A program made the translations under genes and the position numbers. The notes under the pieces were generated by a model. The model saw nothing but the letters and a program-made list of their open reading frames with translations, did not search any database and had not been told where the DNA came from. 64,000 nucleotides of DNA from Jeongeupia sp. USM3 (GTDB lineage Bacteria; Pseudomonadota; Gammaproteobacteria; Burkholderiales; Chitinibacteraceae). Positions within the stretch are counted from its first letter, which is position 1, and every line of letters begins with the position of its first letter. The DNA is taken from NCBI RefSeq assembly GCF_001808185.1, contig NZ_CP017668.1, forward strand, positions 1,240,001 to 1,304,000, in the 5' to 3' direction. Positions 35,494 through 44,259 of the stretch are shown here, piece after piece.

Positions 35494-36642
35494 ATGCAAA
35501 TCCGTACGCTGCGCCGCCACACCCTTTCCGTCCTGCTGCTTGCAGCCGGCCTTGCCAGCCCCGCCTGGGCGGAAGTCACCATCGGCGGCTCGATCGAAAC
35601 CGACATCCTGCTCGAAGGCTCGGAGGCCGACGGCTTCCGCGACAACGTACAGCTCGACGTCGAACCGCGGCTCTTCTTCGCCGGTGAAGACAAGCTCGAC
35701 AACGGCTCGAGCGTGATCTGGAAGATCTGGACCGGCGCCGAAAACTACCGCAGCGACTCGGCCACCAACAACGACAACAACAGCGGCAACGGTTCGCGGA
35801 CCTGGGGCAACCGGGAAGCGTGGGGCGGCTGGAAAGGCGGCTGGGGCCAGGTACGTCTGGGCAAGATCTATTCGCCGTCGTACATGGTGCTCGACTGGCC
35901 GTACGCCGCACAGGGCGGCTCGATGCACGTCGAGGAAGTCGGCCTGCTCGGCTTCAACATCGACAACGCCATCGTCTACGACTCGCCGAATCTGAGCGGC
36001 TTCACCGTCTCCGGCATGTACGCGCTGCGCACGCAGGCGAACCAGGTCGACGGCAACGGCAACGAATACTTCGCCGACATCACCGCCGGCTACAGCGGCT
36101 ACGGTGCGACCGTCAACGTCGGCTACCAGCAGGCCAAGCCGCGGCTGAAAGACGGCCACGTCAGCGAAGACAACGACGAATTCGCCTTCATCGCCGGCGG
36201 CTACACCTTCGGCGACAGCGGCTTCACCCTGCGCGGCGGCTACAAGTGGTGGCAGTGCACGGCGTCGGCCAAGGCCGGTGCCGGCGAAGGCGGCGGCTTT
36301 GCCACCAATGTCGGCGGCTGCAACTACTTCACTGGCCCGGAACAGCAGCACGCCTGGGTGCAGGGCATCTACGCCTTCGGCAAGAACAGCTTTGCGCTCG
36401 GCTACAACTACTTCTGGGGCGCCGAGGACATCAACGGCAACAAGATCGACGACAGCGACAGCCAGACCTTGCTGGGGCGCTATACCTACACGTTGTCGAA
36501 GAACACCTCCGGCTACTTCGACGTGCGTTACAGCACCAACGATACCAACGGCAACATCGGTGCCACCTACGGTACCTCGTATGGTACGAAAGCCGGCACC
36601 GACTCGTACCGGCTGCTGCTCGGCACCTGGACCGGTTTCTAA
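35494..36642 (+). CDS. Outer membrane porin, second tandem copy
   Basis: This is a 382-residue porin precursor with a signal peptide ending at SPAWA, mature start EVTIGGSIETDI and terminal GTWTGF. It aligns along its whole length with the first porin. The same loops occur (SSVIWKIWTGAENYR, HVEEVG, NEYFADIT, DINGNKIDDSDSQTLL), with differences concentrated in short surface-type loops such as SDSATNNDNNSGNGS. An ATG with AAGGAG is used here, against a GTG in the first copy. Different starts and separate promoters suggest differential expression. Confidence 0.83.
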   Translation: MQIRTLRRHTLSVLLLAAGLASPAWAEVTIGGSIETDILLEGSEADGFRDNVQLDVEPRLFFAGEDKLDNGSSVIWKIWTGAENYRSDSATNNDNNSGNGSRTWGNREAWGGWKGGWGQVRLGKIYSPSYMVLDWPYAAQGGSMHVEEVGLLGFNIDNAIVYDSPNLSGFTVSGMYALRTQANQVDGNGNEYFADITAGYSGYGATVNVGYQQAKPRLKDGHVSEDNDEFAFIAGGYTFGDSGFTLRGGYKWWQCTASAKAGAGEGGGFATNVGGCNYFTGPEQQHAWVQGIYAFGKNSFALGYNYFWGAEDINGNKIDDSDSQTLLGRYTYTLSKNTSGYFDVRYSTNDTNGNIGATYGTSYGTKAGTDSYRLLLGTWTGF

Positions 36643-36663
36643 GCGCGTCTCCTGTACGGTTTC

Positions 36664-36690
36664 AAGCCCGCTCGATGCGGGCTTTTTTTA
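36664..36690 (+). terminator. Rho-independent terminator after the second porin
   Basis: An AAGCCCGC/GCGGGCTT stem with a 5-base loop is followed by T7. Confidence 0.85.
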
Positions 36691-36848
36691 CATCCGTGCA
36701 GCACGCGCACCAGCATCGCCACACGGCACCTTTTGAGTGCAACACGGCCAAGGCCCTGGCCGGCGCCGCACCAAACCGGCGCAGCCATTCTGCCGATCCG
36801 GCCCCAAAATCTGGCAAATTTCCTTTGAAAACAGCCACCTGATCACAC

Positions 36849-36864
36849 CGGCACGCTGCTTGCT
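36849..36864 (+). promoter_or_regulatory. Sigma-54 type promoter of amt
   Basis: CGGCACGCTGCTTGCT has the invariant GG and GC with exactly 10 bases between them, as in the -24/-12 consensus TGGCAC-N5-TTGC with one mismatch. It lies 59 bases before the amt start. Ammonium transporter genes are commonly sigma-54/NtrC dependent. An inverted GGTGCA...GCGCACC pair lies just downstream (about 36869-36891). Confidence 0.6.
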
Positions 36865-36922
36865 TTCGGTGCACGCCACACAAGGCGCACCGATTCAAGG
36901 CGCCAATATCAGGGAGCATGCA

Positions 36923-38125
36923 GTGAGCCAATTCCAAACCAGCACCGACGTGCTGTTCATCCTGCTCGGGGCGATCATGATCCTGGCGATGCACGCCGGA
37001 TTCGCCTTCCTCGAGCTCGGCACCGTCCGCAAGAAAAACCAGGTCAACGCGCTGGTGAAGATCCTCACCGACTTCGGCATTTCGGCGATCGCGTATTTCT
37101 TCATCGGCTACGGCATCGCCTACGGCACGCACTTCTTCGGCCCGGTCCACGAGATCGCCAAGGACAGCGGCTACGAGCTGGTGCGCTTCTTCTTTCTGCT
37201 GACCTTCGCCGCGGCGATTCCGGCCATCGTCTCCGGCGGCATTGCCGAGCGCGCCAGGTTCCACCCGCAATCGGCCTCCACCTTCCTGCTGGTCGGCTTC
37301 GTCTATCCCTTTTTCGAAGGGATGATGTGGAACAACAATTTCGGCATGCAGGACTGGTTCAAGGCCGTGTTCGGCGCGCCGTTCCACGACTTCGCCGGCT
37401 CGGTCGTCGTCCACGCGGTCGGCGGCTGGATCGCGCTGCCGGCCGTGCTGCTGCTCGGCGCGCGGCGCGGCCGCTACCACAAGGACGGCGGCGTTGCCGC
37501 ACACCCGCCATCGAGCATCCCCTTCCTCGCGCTCGGCGCGTGGATCCTCATCGTCGGCTGGTTCGGCTTCAACGTGATGAGTGCGCAGAAGATCGCCGGC
37601 ATCTCCGGCCTCGTCGCGATGAACTCGCTGATGGCCATGGTCGGCGGCACGCTGACCGCGATGTGGGCCGGCAGGAACGACCCCGGCTTCATCCACAACG
37701 GCCCGCTCGCCGGCCTGGTCGCCGTCTGCGCCGGTTCGGACGTGATGCACCCGCTCGGTGCGCTGGTCGTCGGCGGCGTCGCCGGCGCCGGCTTCGTCTG
37801 GCTGTTCACCGTGGTGCAGAACCGCTGGAAGATCGACGACGTCCTCGGCGTGTGGCCGCTGCACGGCATCTGCGGCGCCTGGGGCGGCATCGCCGCCGGG
37901 CTGTTCGGTCTCGAAGCACTCGGCGGCGCTGGCGGCGTGAGCTTCTGGGCGCAAGTGGTCGGCACGCTGCTGGGCGTGGTGATCGCCTTTGTCGGCGGCC
38001 TGATCGTCTACGGTGCGCTGAAAAAGACCGTCGGCCTGCGCTTGAGCGACGAGGAGGAATTCAACGGCGCCGATCTGTCGATCCACAAGATCAGCGCGAG
38101 CCCGGAGCGCGAATCAAGCTGGTAA
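36923..38125 (+). CDS. amt: Ammonium transporter
   Basis: This is a 400-residue Amt/MEP/Rh family channel with about 11 membrane segments. The twin histidines of the pore are present in FAGSVVVHAVGG and in WPLHGICGAWGG. The cytoplasmic C-terminal tail (GLRLSDEEEFNGADLSIH) is the part that interacts with GlnK and GlnB. The start is a GTG at 36923 with AGGGA upstream. No glnK gene is adjacent, unlike in many proteobacteria. Confidence 0.92.
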   Translation: MSQFQTSTDVLFILLGAIMILAMHAGFAFLELGTVRKKNQVNALVKILTDFGISAIAYFFIGYGIAYGTHFFGPVHEIAKDSGYELVRFFFLLTFAAAIPAIVSGGIAERARFHPQSASTFLLVGFVYPFFEGMMWNNNFGMQDWFKAVFGAPFHDFAGSVVVHAVGGWIALPAVLLLGARRGRYHKDGGVAAHPPSSIPFLALGAWILIVGWFGFNVMSAQKIAGISGLVAMNSLMAMVGGTLTAMWAGRNDPGFIHNGPLAGLVAVCAGSDVMHPLGALVVGGVAGAGFVWLFTVVQNRWKIDDVLGVWPLHGICGAWGGIAAGLFGLEALGGAGGVSFWAQVVGTLLGVVIAFVGGLIVYGALKKTVGLRLSDEEEFNGADLSIHKISASPERESSW

Positions 38126-38131
38126 AACCAA

Positions 38132-38152
38132 GGCCGGCGCTCAACGCCGGCC
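38132..38152. terminator. GC hairpin after amt
   Basis: A GGCCGGCG/CGCCGGCC stem with a 5-base loop starts 7 bases after the amt stop. The T-run is absent, so termination here may be weak or Rho-assisted. Confidence 0.5.
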
Positions 38153-38202
38153 GATTGCCGTGACAATGGCCCGCTGCCTCTGCACGGGTACATCAGTCCA
38201 GA

Positions 38203-38391
38203 TCAATCGATATAACCGTGCAGGCTCCAGAACACGACCTTGCCCTTGCGGGCGGGCATGATCGTATTCCGCCTGATCACCTCGACCTTTGGCTTGACAA
38301 TCAGCGGCTTCCATAGGCCGTTGCACGGACATACATCGCCGGAGCGTACAATCTTTCCAAGCGGCATTGATACTTTCGGTTGCATCCTCAT
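38203..38391 (-). CDS. Small uncharacterised protein with a CPxxGxW motif
   Basis: This is a 62-residue frame (possible alternative start at 38385, with GGGA 6 bases upstream). It contains SGDVCPCNGLWKPL, then VIRRNTIMPARKGKVVFWSLHGY. This CP-x2-G-x-W followed by a xxMP...G...W strand pattern is seen in small bacterial proteins and in domains of toxin-immunity or stress loci, as I remember them; I cannot name the family. Codon use looks coding. It lies alone in a 616-base gap between amt and a VOC protein gene. Confidence 0.5.
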   Translation of the reverse strand: MRMQPKVSMPLGKIVRSGDVCPCNGLWKPLIVKPKVEVIRRNTIMPARKGKVVFWSLHGYID

Positions 38392-38515
38392 TCCCAGTCA
38401 GGCAATCAGCAAACTGCATGACATCACAACAGACACCGAAAAATCATCAGCCGCTTCTTAAAGAAGTGCAGGCATCACCGCAAAACCGCCACAACCGGGC
38501 AACTGACCGGCCACG

Positions 38516-38540
38516 AAAAAAAACCCGGCCAAAGGCCGGG
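38516..38540 (-). terminator. Rho-independent terminator on the minus strand
   Basis: Read leftwards, a CCCGGCC/GGCCGGG stem with a 3-base loop is followed by T8. It is about 200 bases downstream of the VOC protein gene. The bases 38541-38741 between them hold nothing I can identify. Confidence 0.75.
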
Positions 38541-38741
38541 CAAACGTTGCTCAAGTGATTCCTTATCCCGGCATGCCGGTTTGCACATCGCCCGATCAGG
38601 GCAATCCGGTTGCTACGGTTGTGCAAGGGCAATGCCCAGGTTTTTTCGGTACTGGCCTTGCTACCGCTGCGGGCCAGCGCGCCGGAAGCGCGGGCAGACC
38701 AGCCGCCCTCTCCCGAAATCCGGCAGCTGGACAATGCATAT

Positions 38742-39158
38742 TCATGCCGGTTGTTCACCGGCGCTGATCGACCAGCGGATACCGAAGCGGTCGACCAGCG
38801 TGCCGAAGCCCAGCGCCCAGAAGGTCGGGCCGAACGGCATTTCAATGGCGCCGCCATCCGCCAGGGCATTGAAAAGCCGCTCGCCTTCGTCGCGGCTTTC
38901 CACACACAGCGTCAACTGAAAACCTTGGTGCGCCTTAGCGCTCAGATCGCAATCGGACAACATCAATTGCGTTTCGCCCACCTGCAACAGCGAATGCATG
39001 ATTTTATCTTTCCAGCCGGACGGTACCGTCATGCCCGGATTGGCCGGCGCATCGCTGAACCGCGATACACACAGCGCCTTGGCACCCACGGCCTTGGTAT
39101 AGAAATCCAAAGCTTCTTCACATTTTCCGTTCAGAAAAACATAGGTCAACAATTTCAT
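38742..39158 (-). CDS. VOC family protein (PhnB-like glyoxalase fold)
   Basis: This is a 138-residue vicinal oxygen chelate protein of the PhnB/DUF1428-like type (LLTYVFLNGKCEEALDFYTKAVGAK, MLSDCDLSAKAHQGFQLTLCVES, GTLVDRFGIRW). Such proteins are often annotated as glyoxalase or demethyl-ubiquinone-methyltransferase-like, with no proven activity. The ATG at 39158 gives the usual MKLLTYVF start. It follows the EAL regulator gene on the same strand across 61 bases but is probably functionally separate. Confidence 0.82.
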   Translation of the reverse strand: MKLLTYVFLNGKCEEALDFYTKAVGAKALCVSRFSDAPANPGMTVPSGWKDKIMHSLLQVGETQLMLSDCDLSAKAHQGFQLTLCVESRDEGERLFNALADGGAIEMPFGPTFWALGFGTLVDRFGIRWSISAGEQPA

Positions 39159-39219
39159 TACGATCTCCAATTCAAGATGGCATCAAGAAACAACCGCGCA
39201 GGCTTGGCAGCACCGGCAT

Positions 39220-40419
39220 TCAAACGGGCGATTGCGGGGCCCGCTGCCGGATCTGTGCCAGCAATTCATCCGCCGGCACCGGCATGCTGAAAATGGCACC
39301 CTGTACCTGATCACAACCGACAGCCTTGGCCAGCGCCAGATCCGCAAGGCGTTCAACGCCTTCGACCACGGTGGTCAATTGCAGTCGTTGCGCCATGCGC
39401 ATGGCCGAATCCAGTAACTGCGTTGCCCGCGCATTGCCGGCGGCGTCGTGCACCAGGCTGCGGTCGAGCTTTACGTGCGTCAGCGGCAATTCGCCCAGCC
39501 AGCGCAAATTGGCGAATCCGTTGCCGAAATCGTCCAGCACTACGCCCACACCGGCCAGCCGCAGCCGGACCAGATTGCCCAGTGCCACGGCACTGGCCGC
39601 AGGGCGGGCCGACTCGGTGATCTCGAGTTCGAGCAAGGCCGGCGCCACGCCGTGCAGCCGCGCCAGCCCGAGCAGCCGGTCCGGCATCGCCAAATCCTGC
39701 AACATCGGCCAGTCGCAATTGATCGACACCGGCACCGCACAGCCCGCCGCCTGCCAGGCCTGCAGATCGGCCATCAGCTGGGCCACCAGCGCATCCGTCA
39801 GCGCACTCAGCAACGGCACGTCGTCGAACACCGCGGCAAAGGCCGCCGGCGCCAGCACGCCATGCTGCGGGTGCTGCCAGCGTGCCAGCATTTCGGCGCC
39901 GACGATGCGGCCATGCTTCAGGCAGACCTTGGGCTGGTAATACGGCACGAACTGCCCGGCTGCGATGGCCGGGCCGATTTCGCTCAGCCCGAGCCGTGGC
40001 GACCGGGGCTGTTGGCCGGATACATCGGGAAGCGCATCCACCGACTGCCGCAGCAGCGCCTGCAGCTTCAGCGCCGATATCGGCTTGCTCAGCCCGCCCA
40101 GCACCGGCACACCATAATCCCGCGCCAGCCGCACCGCCACATCCAGCAGCTGGGCATCGTGTGCGCTGGTCACGATCAGTCGCGGCGCCGCGGCGCCCCA
40201 GTGCCGCAGCCAGTGAATGAACTCGATGCCGTCCATTTCGGGCATCTGCAAATCCAGCACGATCAGATCGACCGAGCCTTGTGGCATCGTGGCCAGTTTT
40301 TCGCAGGCCGATGCCGCATCAGCAAAGGTCAGCACCTCCGCCACGCCGGCCTGCCGCAGCATTTCGCTCATGGCCAAACGCTGCGGGGCGTGATCGTCGA
40401 TGACTACCGCACACTGCAT
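39220..40419 (-). CDS. Response regulator with EAL (c-di-GMP phosphodiesterase) output domain, RocR-like
   Basis: This is a 399-residue protein. Residues 1-120 are a receiver domain with phospho-acceptor Asp56 (IVLDLQMPEMDG). Residues about 145-390 are an EAL domain. Its active-site set is kept: Glu176 (in EML, in place of EAL), Asn234, Glu266, Asp296-Asp297 (DDFGNG), Lys317 and Glu353. It should cleave c-di-GMP when phosphorylated. The gene follows the fimbrial adhesin on the same strand by 95 bases without a terminator. A REC-EAL protein beside a fimbrial cluster and a BvgS-like sensor matches RocR of Pseudomonas. Confidence 0.85.
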   Translation of the reverse strand: MQCAVVIDDHAPQRLAMSEMLRQAGVAEVLTFADAASACEKLATMPQGSVDLIVLDLQMPEMDGIEFIHWLRHWGAAAPRLIVTSAHDAQLLDVAVRLARDYGVPVLGGLSKPISALKLQALLRQSVDALPDVSGQQPRSPRLGLSEIGPAIAAGQFVPYYQPKVCLKHGRIVGAEMLARWQHPQHGVLAPAAFAAVFDDVPLLSALTDALVAQLMADLQAWQAAGCAVPVSINCDWPMLQDLAMPDRLLGLARLHGVAPALLELEITESARPAASAVALGNLVRLRLAGVGVVLDDFGNGFANLRWLGELPLTHVKLDRSLVHDAAGNARATQLLDSAMRMAQRLQLTTVVEGVERLADLALAKAVGCDQVQGAIFSMPVPADELLAQIRQRAPQSPV

Positions 40420-40492
40420 GGAAAGTCCCAGTCGTTCTGTCCCAGCACTCGCCGGTGGGCACATTACTTGATAGCCGTCAGTCAAGCAGCTT

Positions 40493-40500
40493 GGGGGGGG
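40493..40500 (-). repeat. C8 homopolymer tract upstream of the EAL regulator gene
   Basis: Eight Cs on the coding strand lie in the 95-base gap between the adhesin stop and the EAL regulator start, next to a CAAGC-a-GCTTG inverted repeat. The tract could slip during replication and alter spacing in a promoter or leader. Confidence 0.5.
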
Positions 40501-40514
40501 CGATGGCGAATCCG

Positions 40515-41591
40515 CTATTCATAAGACAGCGTGTAATCCAACATACCCGCGACAGTACCTGCGGTAACCTTAGTTGCTGTCTGATAGAGCCGGGCATTGA
40601 ATTTTAAATCAGCTGAGCCGCCGCTGGAGCCAGCCTGTGTAACAGCGGTTGTCGTCCCCAACGGGAAAGGAGTCACACCATCCTCCTTCAAGACTTGAAT
40701 TGCGACGCCGGTTGCGGCATTGCCACCGGTATTTATTGCAAATGCGCCGACCACCTCCGAAACCTGCGAAGTACGCGGCACTATCAGCGCCTTGATGCGG
40801 GTATCCGGGTCGCATCCAATCACGCCAACCTTGAAGTTACTGGATTTTGATACGGACCCCGGCCCTTTAAAATCACTTGTCAAAGTATCAACCAGCGGGA
40901 CATTCACGTTCACGGAAGATATCTGAATATTGCAAGTTGGTGCCGCCACGCTAATGCTTGCAGCAATTTTAATCGATCGCCAACCAAACCTTTTCCTCTC
41001 GATCAAGTCTATCAACTCAAAACTAGAAATGGTCGAATTGATAGACTCCCCCCTATACCCCCCAGAAAATGGCCTAATTAGCACAAGCTCGTACTTCACC
41101 GAAGTCTGAAATAAAGTTTCGAACCCTGAAATATTTTCAAAATTAGTCAATCGAATTCTTCGATCACCACCATAAAACGAATCGGTATTCGTAACAACGC
41201 CTGGGTATTCCGCTTCAGGCGCCAGAGCATCAATCCGCAACCCAAAATATCCTTGCCCAATCGGAAGAATTCTTTCGCCACCAACAAAGGCACTTGTTAC
41301 ATGATTAAACATGACATGATCTAAATTATTTACGTCCCCACCTTCAGCAGCCCTTCTCCAGCACCTGTAAGTCGGGCTCCTAACAACGTTTGACCAAACA
41401 ACTGTCCCGACAGCAGTTTGACGACTAGGCGAAAGCGACAATCCGGAAATACTTAATCCGTTTGCATGTGCGTCCAATGTACCAGAATCGCAGCCAAAAT
41501 AGCGAGTCTCCTCTTGTGCAGCGTACGCCCCTCCCCCCAGCAGCAATATCGAAACAGCCAAACCTACCAAAATATTCATTGGGTTTCTCAT
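40515..41591 (-). CDS. Two-domain fimbrial tip adhesin candidate
   Basis: This is a 358-residue exported protein. The signal peptide ends at GGAYA. The C-terminal half (from about residue 215) has the pilin-domain look: VAAPTCNIQISSVNVNVPLVDTL, a second Cys in VIGCDPDTRI, and a terminal LDYTLSYE resembling a donor-strand-competent pilin beta-strand. The N-terminal half is a distinct, Cys-poor lectin-like region I cannot assign. This is the plan of chaperone-usher tip adhesins. GC content of this gene is clearly lower than that of its neighbours. It follows the usher gene by 63 bases. Confidence 0.75.
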   Translation of the reverse strand: MRNPMNILVGLAVSILLLGGGAYAAQEETRYFGCDSGTLDAHANGLSISGLSLSPSRQTAVGTVVWSNVVRSPTYRCWRRAAEGGDVNNLDHVMFNHVTSAFVGGERILPIGQGYFGLRIDALAPEAEYPGVVTNTDSFYGGDRRIRLTNFENISGFETLFQTSVKYELVLIRPFSGGYRGESINSTISSFELIDLIERKRFGWRSIKIAASISVAAPTCNIQISSVNVNVPLVDTLTSDFKGPGSVSKSSNFKVGVIGCDPDTRIKALIVPRTSQVSEVVGAFAINTGGNAATGVAIQVLKEDGVTPFPLGTTTAVTQAGSSGGSADLKFNARLYQTATKVTAGTVAGMLDYTLSYE

Positions 41592-41654
41592 TTAATACTC
41601 TCCCACTACCCCGACTTTCCAGGCGCTGATGCCGAATACCAAATCGGCCGAAAA

Positions 41655-44228
41655 TTACTGACATACCATCGGCTGATGAATCAATTTAACTGGCTCGCTT
41701 TCAACCTGAGCGGGTAGCTCATAAGTAAATCCACACCTTGATGCTTCCTTTCCATCCATTTTTACCGTCAGGTAGCTCAGACCTAAATTCAGTCCCTTGA
41801 CCAGCACCCGTCCACCTTGCGCCATCACCCCGCGCTCATTGCCATCGGCATCGACCACGCTGGCGCCGAACGGGATGGCTTGGCCATCGGCACGGCGGAG
41901 CTTGAAGCTAACCGTGCGGCCCTTGTCTGTAGTTTTGAACTTCACCGGCACCACGGCACCGGCAGTCGGCACCGCGTGTTCCAGCGTCGATTGCAGCTCG
42001 ATGTTGAGTGGTATGCCCTTAGGGTCGAGGGCAATGTCGTTCTGGCTGTAAGCCTGCGCACCGGCGATCAGCGCATGCCCCCAGGGGTCGACACGCAGGC
42101 CGCTGCCGTTCAGCACCCGGGCGCCGGCGGCGCCGTCCGCTTCGACCACCACAAAGGTGTCGCTGCTGTCCGGGCTGAACGCCACGCCGCCGCCGTACAG
42201 CACCATGCTGCCGCTGGCGCTGACGCTGGCCTGGCTGCTGTCGCCGCTCTTGCCGGCGCTGGCGCTCAGGCGGGCAATGGGCGTGGTGTAGCCAATATTG
42301 CCGTTGATATCGGTCTGGCCGCCATCGTCGCCGCGGCTGGCGTAGCCGGCGCTGAGGCCGTAGCTGAAGTCGCGGTTGCGCCCCAGCGAGCCGGACAGCG
42401 ATTCGCGCGCGCTGTAGTCACCGCTGGCCGAATCGTACTGGACCGAGGTATTGCTGTTGGCGTAGCCGCTGCCATAGCCGCCGCCGAGCGGGATCGACAC
42501 GTTCAGCATGGCGCGGTTATCCCATTCGTCCCGCGTGGCGTCGAAATCGCGCGAGAGCGAGAGGTTGTAATTGATGTTGCCGAAGCGGTTGTTGTAGCCG
42601 AACTGGAACTGGGTATCTCGGTCTGCGCGGTTCCAGTAGGTCTGCGACGAGCCGCTGAGGTAGAACGAGCCCCAGCCTTCGGGCAGCGCCTGGTTCAGCG
42701 TCAGCTGCAGGCGGCCGCGCGAGATGCCGGTCATGCCGTGGCTGATGCCGCGGGCATCCAGATCGCGCAGATACATGGCGTCGGACAGGTTCAGATAGCC
42801 CTCAGTCGAGTAGCGGTAGGCGGCCACGGAGATATTGGTGTCCGTCGGCAGCAGCCTTGAGTAGCTCAAGCGGTAACTCTGGCCGCTGCGGTCTGCTTCG
42901 TTGTCCAGCTGCGTGCGGGCGGCGGTGACGTCGAAGCCGAAAGCGCCGTAGTCGGTATTCAGCGCCACGCCCAGCGCGGCGGCGGTGTAGCCCTCGGCGA
43001 CGGTCAGGCCGCCGTAGCCGGTCAGCAGGTTGGTAAAGCCGTGCTGCAATGTGAGTTGTCCGACCAGCGGGGCATCGCCCTCCATCCGGCTGTCGCGGTA
43101 TTCGCCGACCAGCGCGTTGTAGCGCGTGATGCCGGGCCGCAGCGCCGCCACGGCGGCGGCATACGGAACGCGGGAGACATGCTCGCTGCCGTCGGCTTCG
43201 GTGACGATGACTTCGAGGTCGCCACCGTAGCCAGTCGGGTAGAGATCGGTGATTTCGAACGCACCCGGCGCCACGGTGGTTTCGTAGAGGATGTTGCCGC
43301 CCTGCTTGACCTGCACCTTGGCGTTGGTATTGGCGGTACCGCGCACCACCGGCGCATAGCCACGCTGCGATTGCGGCAACATGCGGTCATCCGAACCGAG
43401 CTGTACGCCACGGAAGCCGAAACTGTCGAGCACAGTACCGTCCGAATAGGCATCGCCCAAGGTCAGTTGACTCTTCAGCGGCGCAATGGCGCGCTGCAGA
43501 TAGGTGCGCGAGGCCTGGTAATCACTGCCGCTGCTGTCGCTATAGCTGTAACTGCCGCTATGGCGGAAGCGCCACGGGCCGAGGTTGAAGCCGGCATCCA
43601 GACCCAGATAGCTCTGGGTATCACGGTAGCCGTTGCTTTCGGTGTGGTAGACGTTGGCGTTGTATTGCAGGATGGCCGCCGGCACGCCGTCGTCCCACGA
43701 TTCGGGGTCTACCTCGCCGCGCGCCGCCTGCTTCAGCGCCGCCTGCGGAATGCTGATGTCCAGCCGCTGTTTGCCGGCATCGAAGCTGCTGCCGGCCTTG
43801 TCGACCAGTTGGTCGAGCCGAATGCAGCTTGCATCCATCTCGGCCAGTTTTTGCGCGGTCTCGGGCGGGAGTACACCGAAATTCATGCCGGCTTTTTCCA
43901 ATAGATCCCGACTGATGCAGGGCCGCGTTTCGCCATCTTGATCGCGCATGTTGATGTCCTTGCGGCCGTACCATGCGTTGTTGATGTAGACATCGACGCG
44001 GTAGGTACCCGGCAATACCACGTTCTTTTTGCCGAACTGACTGACATCCGGCCGGGTATTGCCCGATGCGCGCAGCATCGAGGCATCGAATTGCAAATCC
44101 ACGACCTGCGTAACGGCAATTTCGCCCGCCGCCCAAGCGGGTGAAACACTCACCGCAAAGGCTGCGCACAATGCGGCATATCCTCTGCGAACCCTAAAGT
44201 GGGCAAATTCATTGCGTCCGACCAACAC
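41655..44228 (-). CDS. Fimbrial outer membrane usher
   Basis: This is a usher of about 857 residues. It has an N-terminal domain (VDLQFDASMLRASGNTRPDVSQF, LPGTYRVDVYINN), a long beta-barrel with repeated YSY/SYR strands, and the plug region PVVRGTANTNAKVQVKQGG. The C-terminus ends in CGFTYELP. It is the translocation pore for chaperone-bound subunits. Upstream there is no good ATG. TTG (44234), CTG (44231) or GTG (44228) could start it; GTG has the best distance (9 bases) from GGAG. A T8G7 tract lies just before that site. Confidence 0.88.
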   Translation of the reverse strand: MLVGRNEFAHFRVRRGYAALCAAFAVSVSPAWAAGEIAVTQVVDLQFDASMLRASGNTRPDVSQFGKKNVVLPGTYRVDVYINNAWYGRKDINMRDQDGETRPCISRDLLEKAGMNFGVLPPETAQKLAEMDASCIRLDQLVDKAGSSFDAGKQRLDISIPQAALKQAARGEVDPESWDDGVPAAILQYNANVYHTESNGYRDTQSYLGLDAGFNLGPWRFRHSGSYSYSDSSGSDYQASRTYLQRAIAPLKSQLTLGDAYSDGTVLDSFGFRGVQLGSDDRMLPQSQRGYAPVVRGTANTNAKVQVKQGGNILYETTVAPGAFEITDLYPTGYGGDLEVIVTEADGSEHVSRVPYAAAVAALRPGITRYNALVGEYRDSRMEGDAPLVGQLTLQHGFTNLLTGYGGLTVAEGYTAAALGVALNTDYGAFGFDVTAARTQLDNEADRSGQSYRLSYSRLLPTDTNISVAAYRYSTEGYLNLSDAMYLRDLDARGISHGMTGISRGRLQLTLNQALPEGWGSFYLSGSSQTYWNRADRDTQFQFGYNNRFGNINYNLSLSRDFDATRDEWDNRAMLNVSIPLGGGYGSGYANSNTSVQYDSASGDYSARESLSGSLGRNRDFSYGLSAGYASRGDDGGQTDINGNIGYTTPIARLSASAGKSGDSSQASVSASGSMVLYGGGVAFSPDSSDTFVVVEADGAAGARVLNGSGLRVDPWGHALIAGAQAYSQNDIALDPKGIPLNIELQSTLEHAVPTAGAVVPVKFKTTDKGRTVSFKLRRADGQAIPFGASVVDADGNERGVMAQGGRVLVKGLNLGLSYLTVKMDGKEASRCGFTYELPAQVESEPVKLIHQPMVCQ

Positions 44229-44244
44229 CAGCAATTACTCCATA

Positions 44245-44259
44245 CCCCCCCAAAAAAAA
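44245..44259 (-). repeat. T8G7 double homopolymer tract upstream of the usher start
   Basis: On the coding strand T8 is followed at once by G7 and then TATGGAG and the usher start. It lies 16-31 bases before the GTG. A tract like this can slip, and G7 itself could act as a false ribosome site. Confidence 0.55.
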
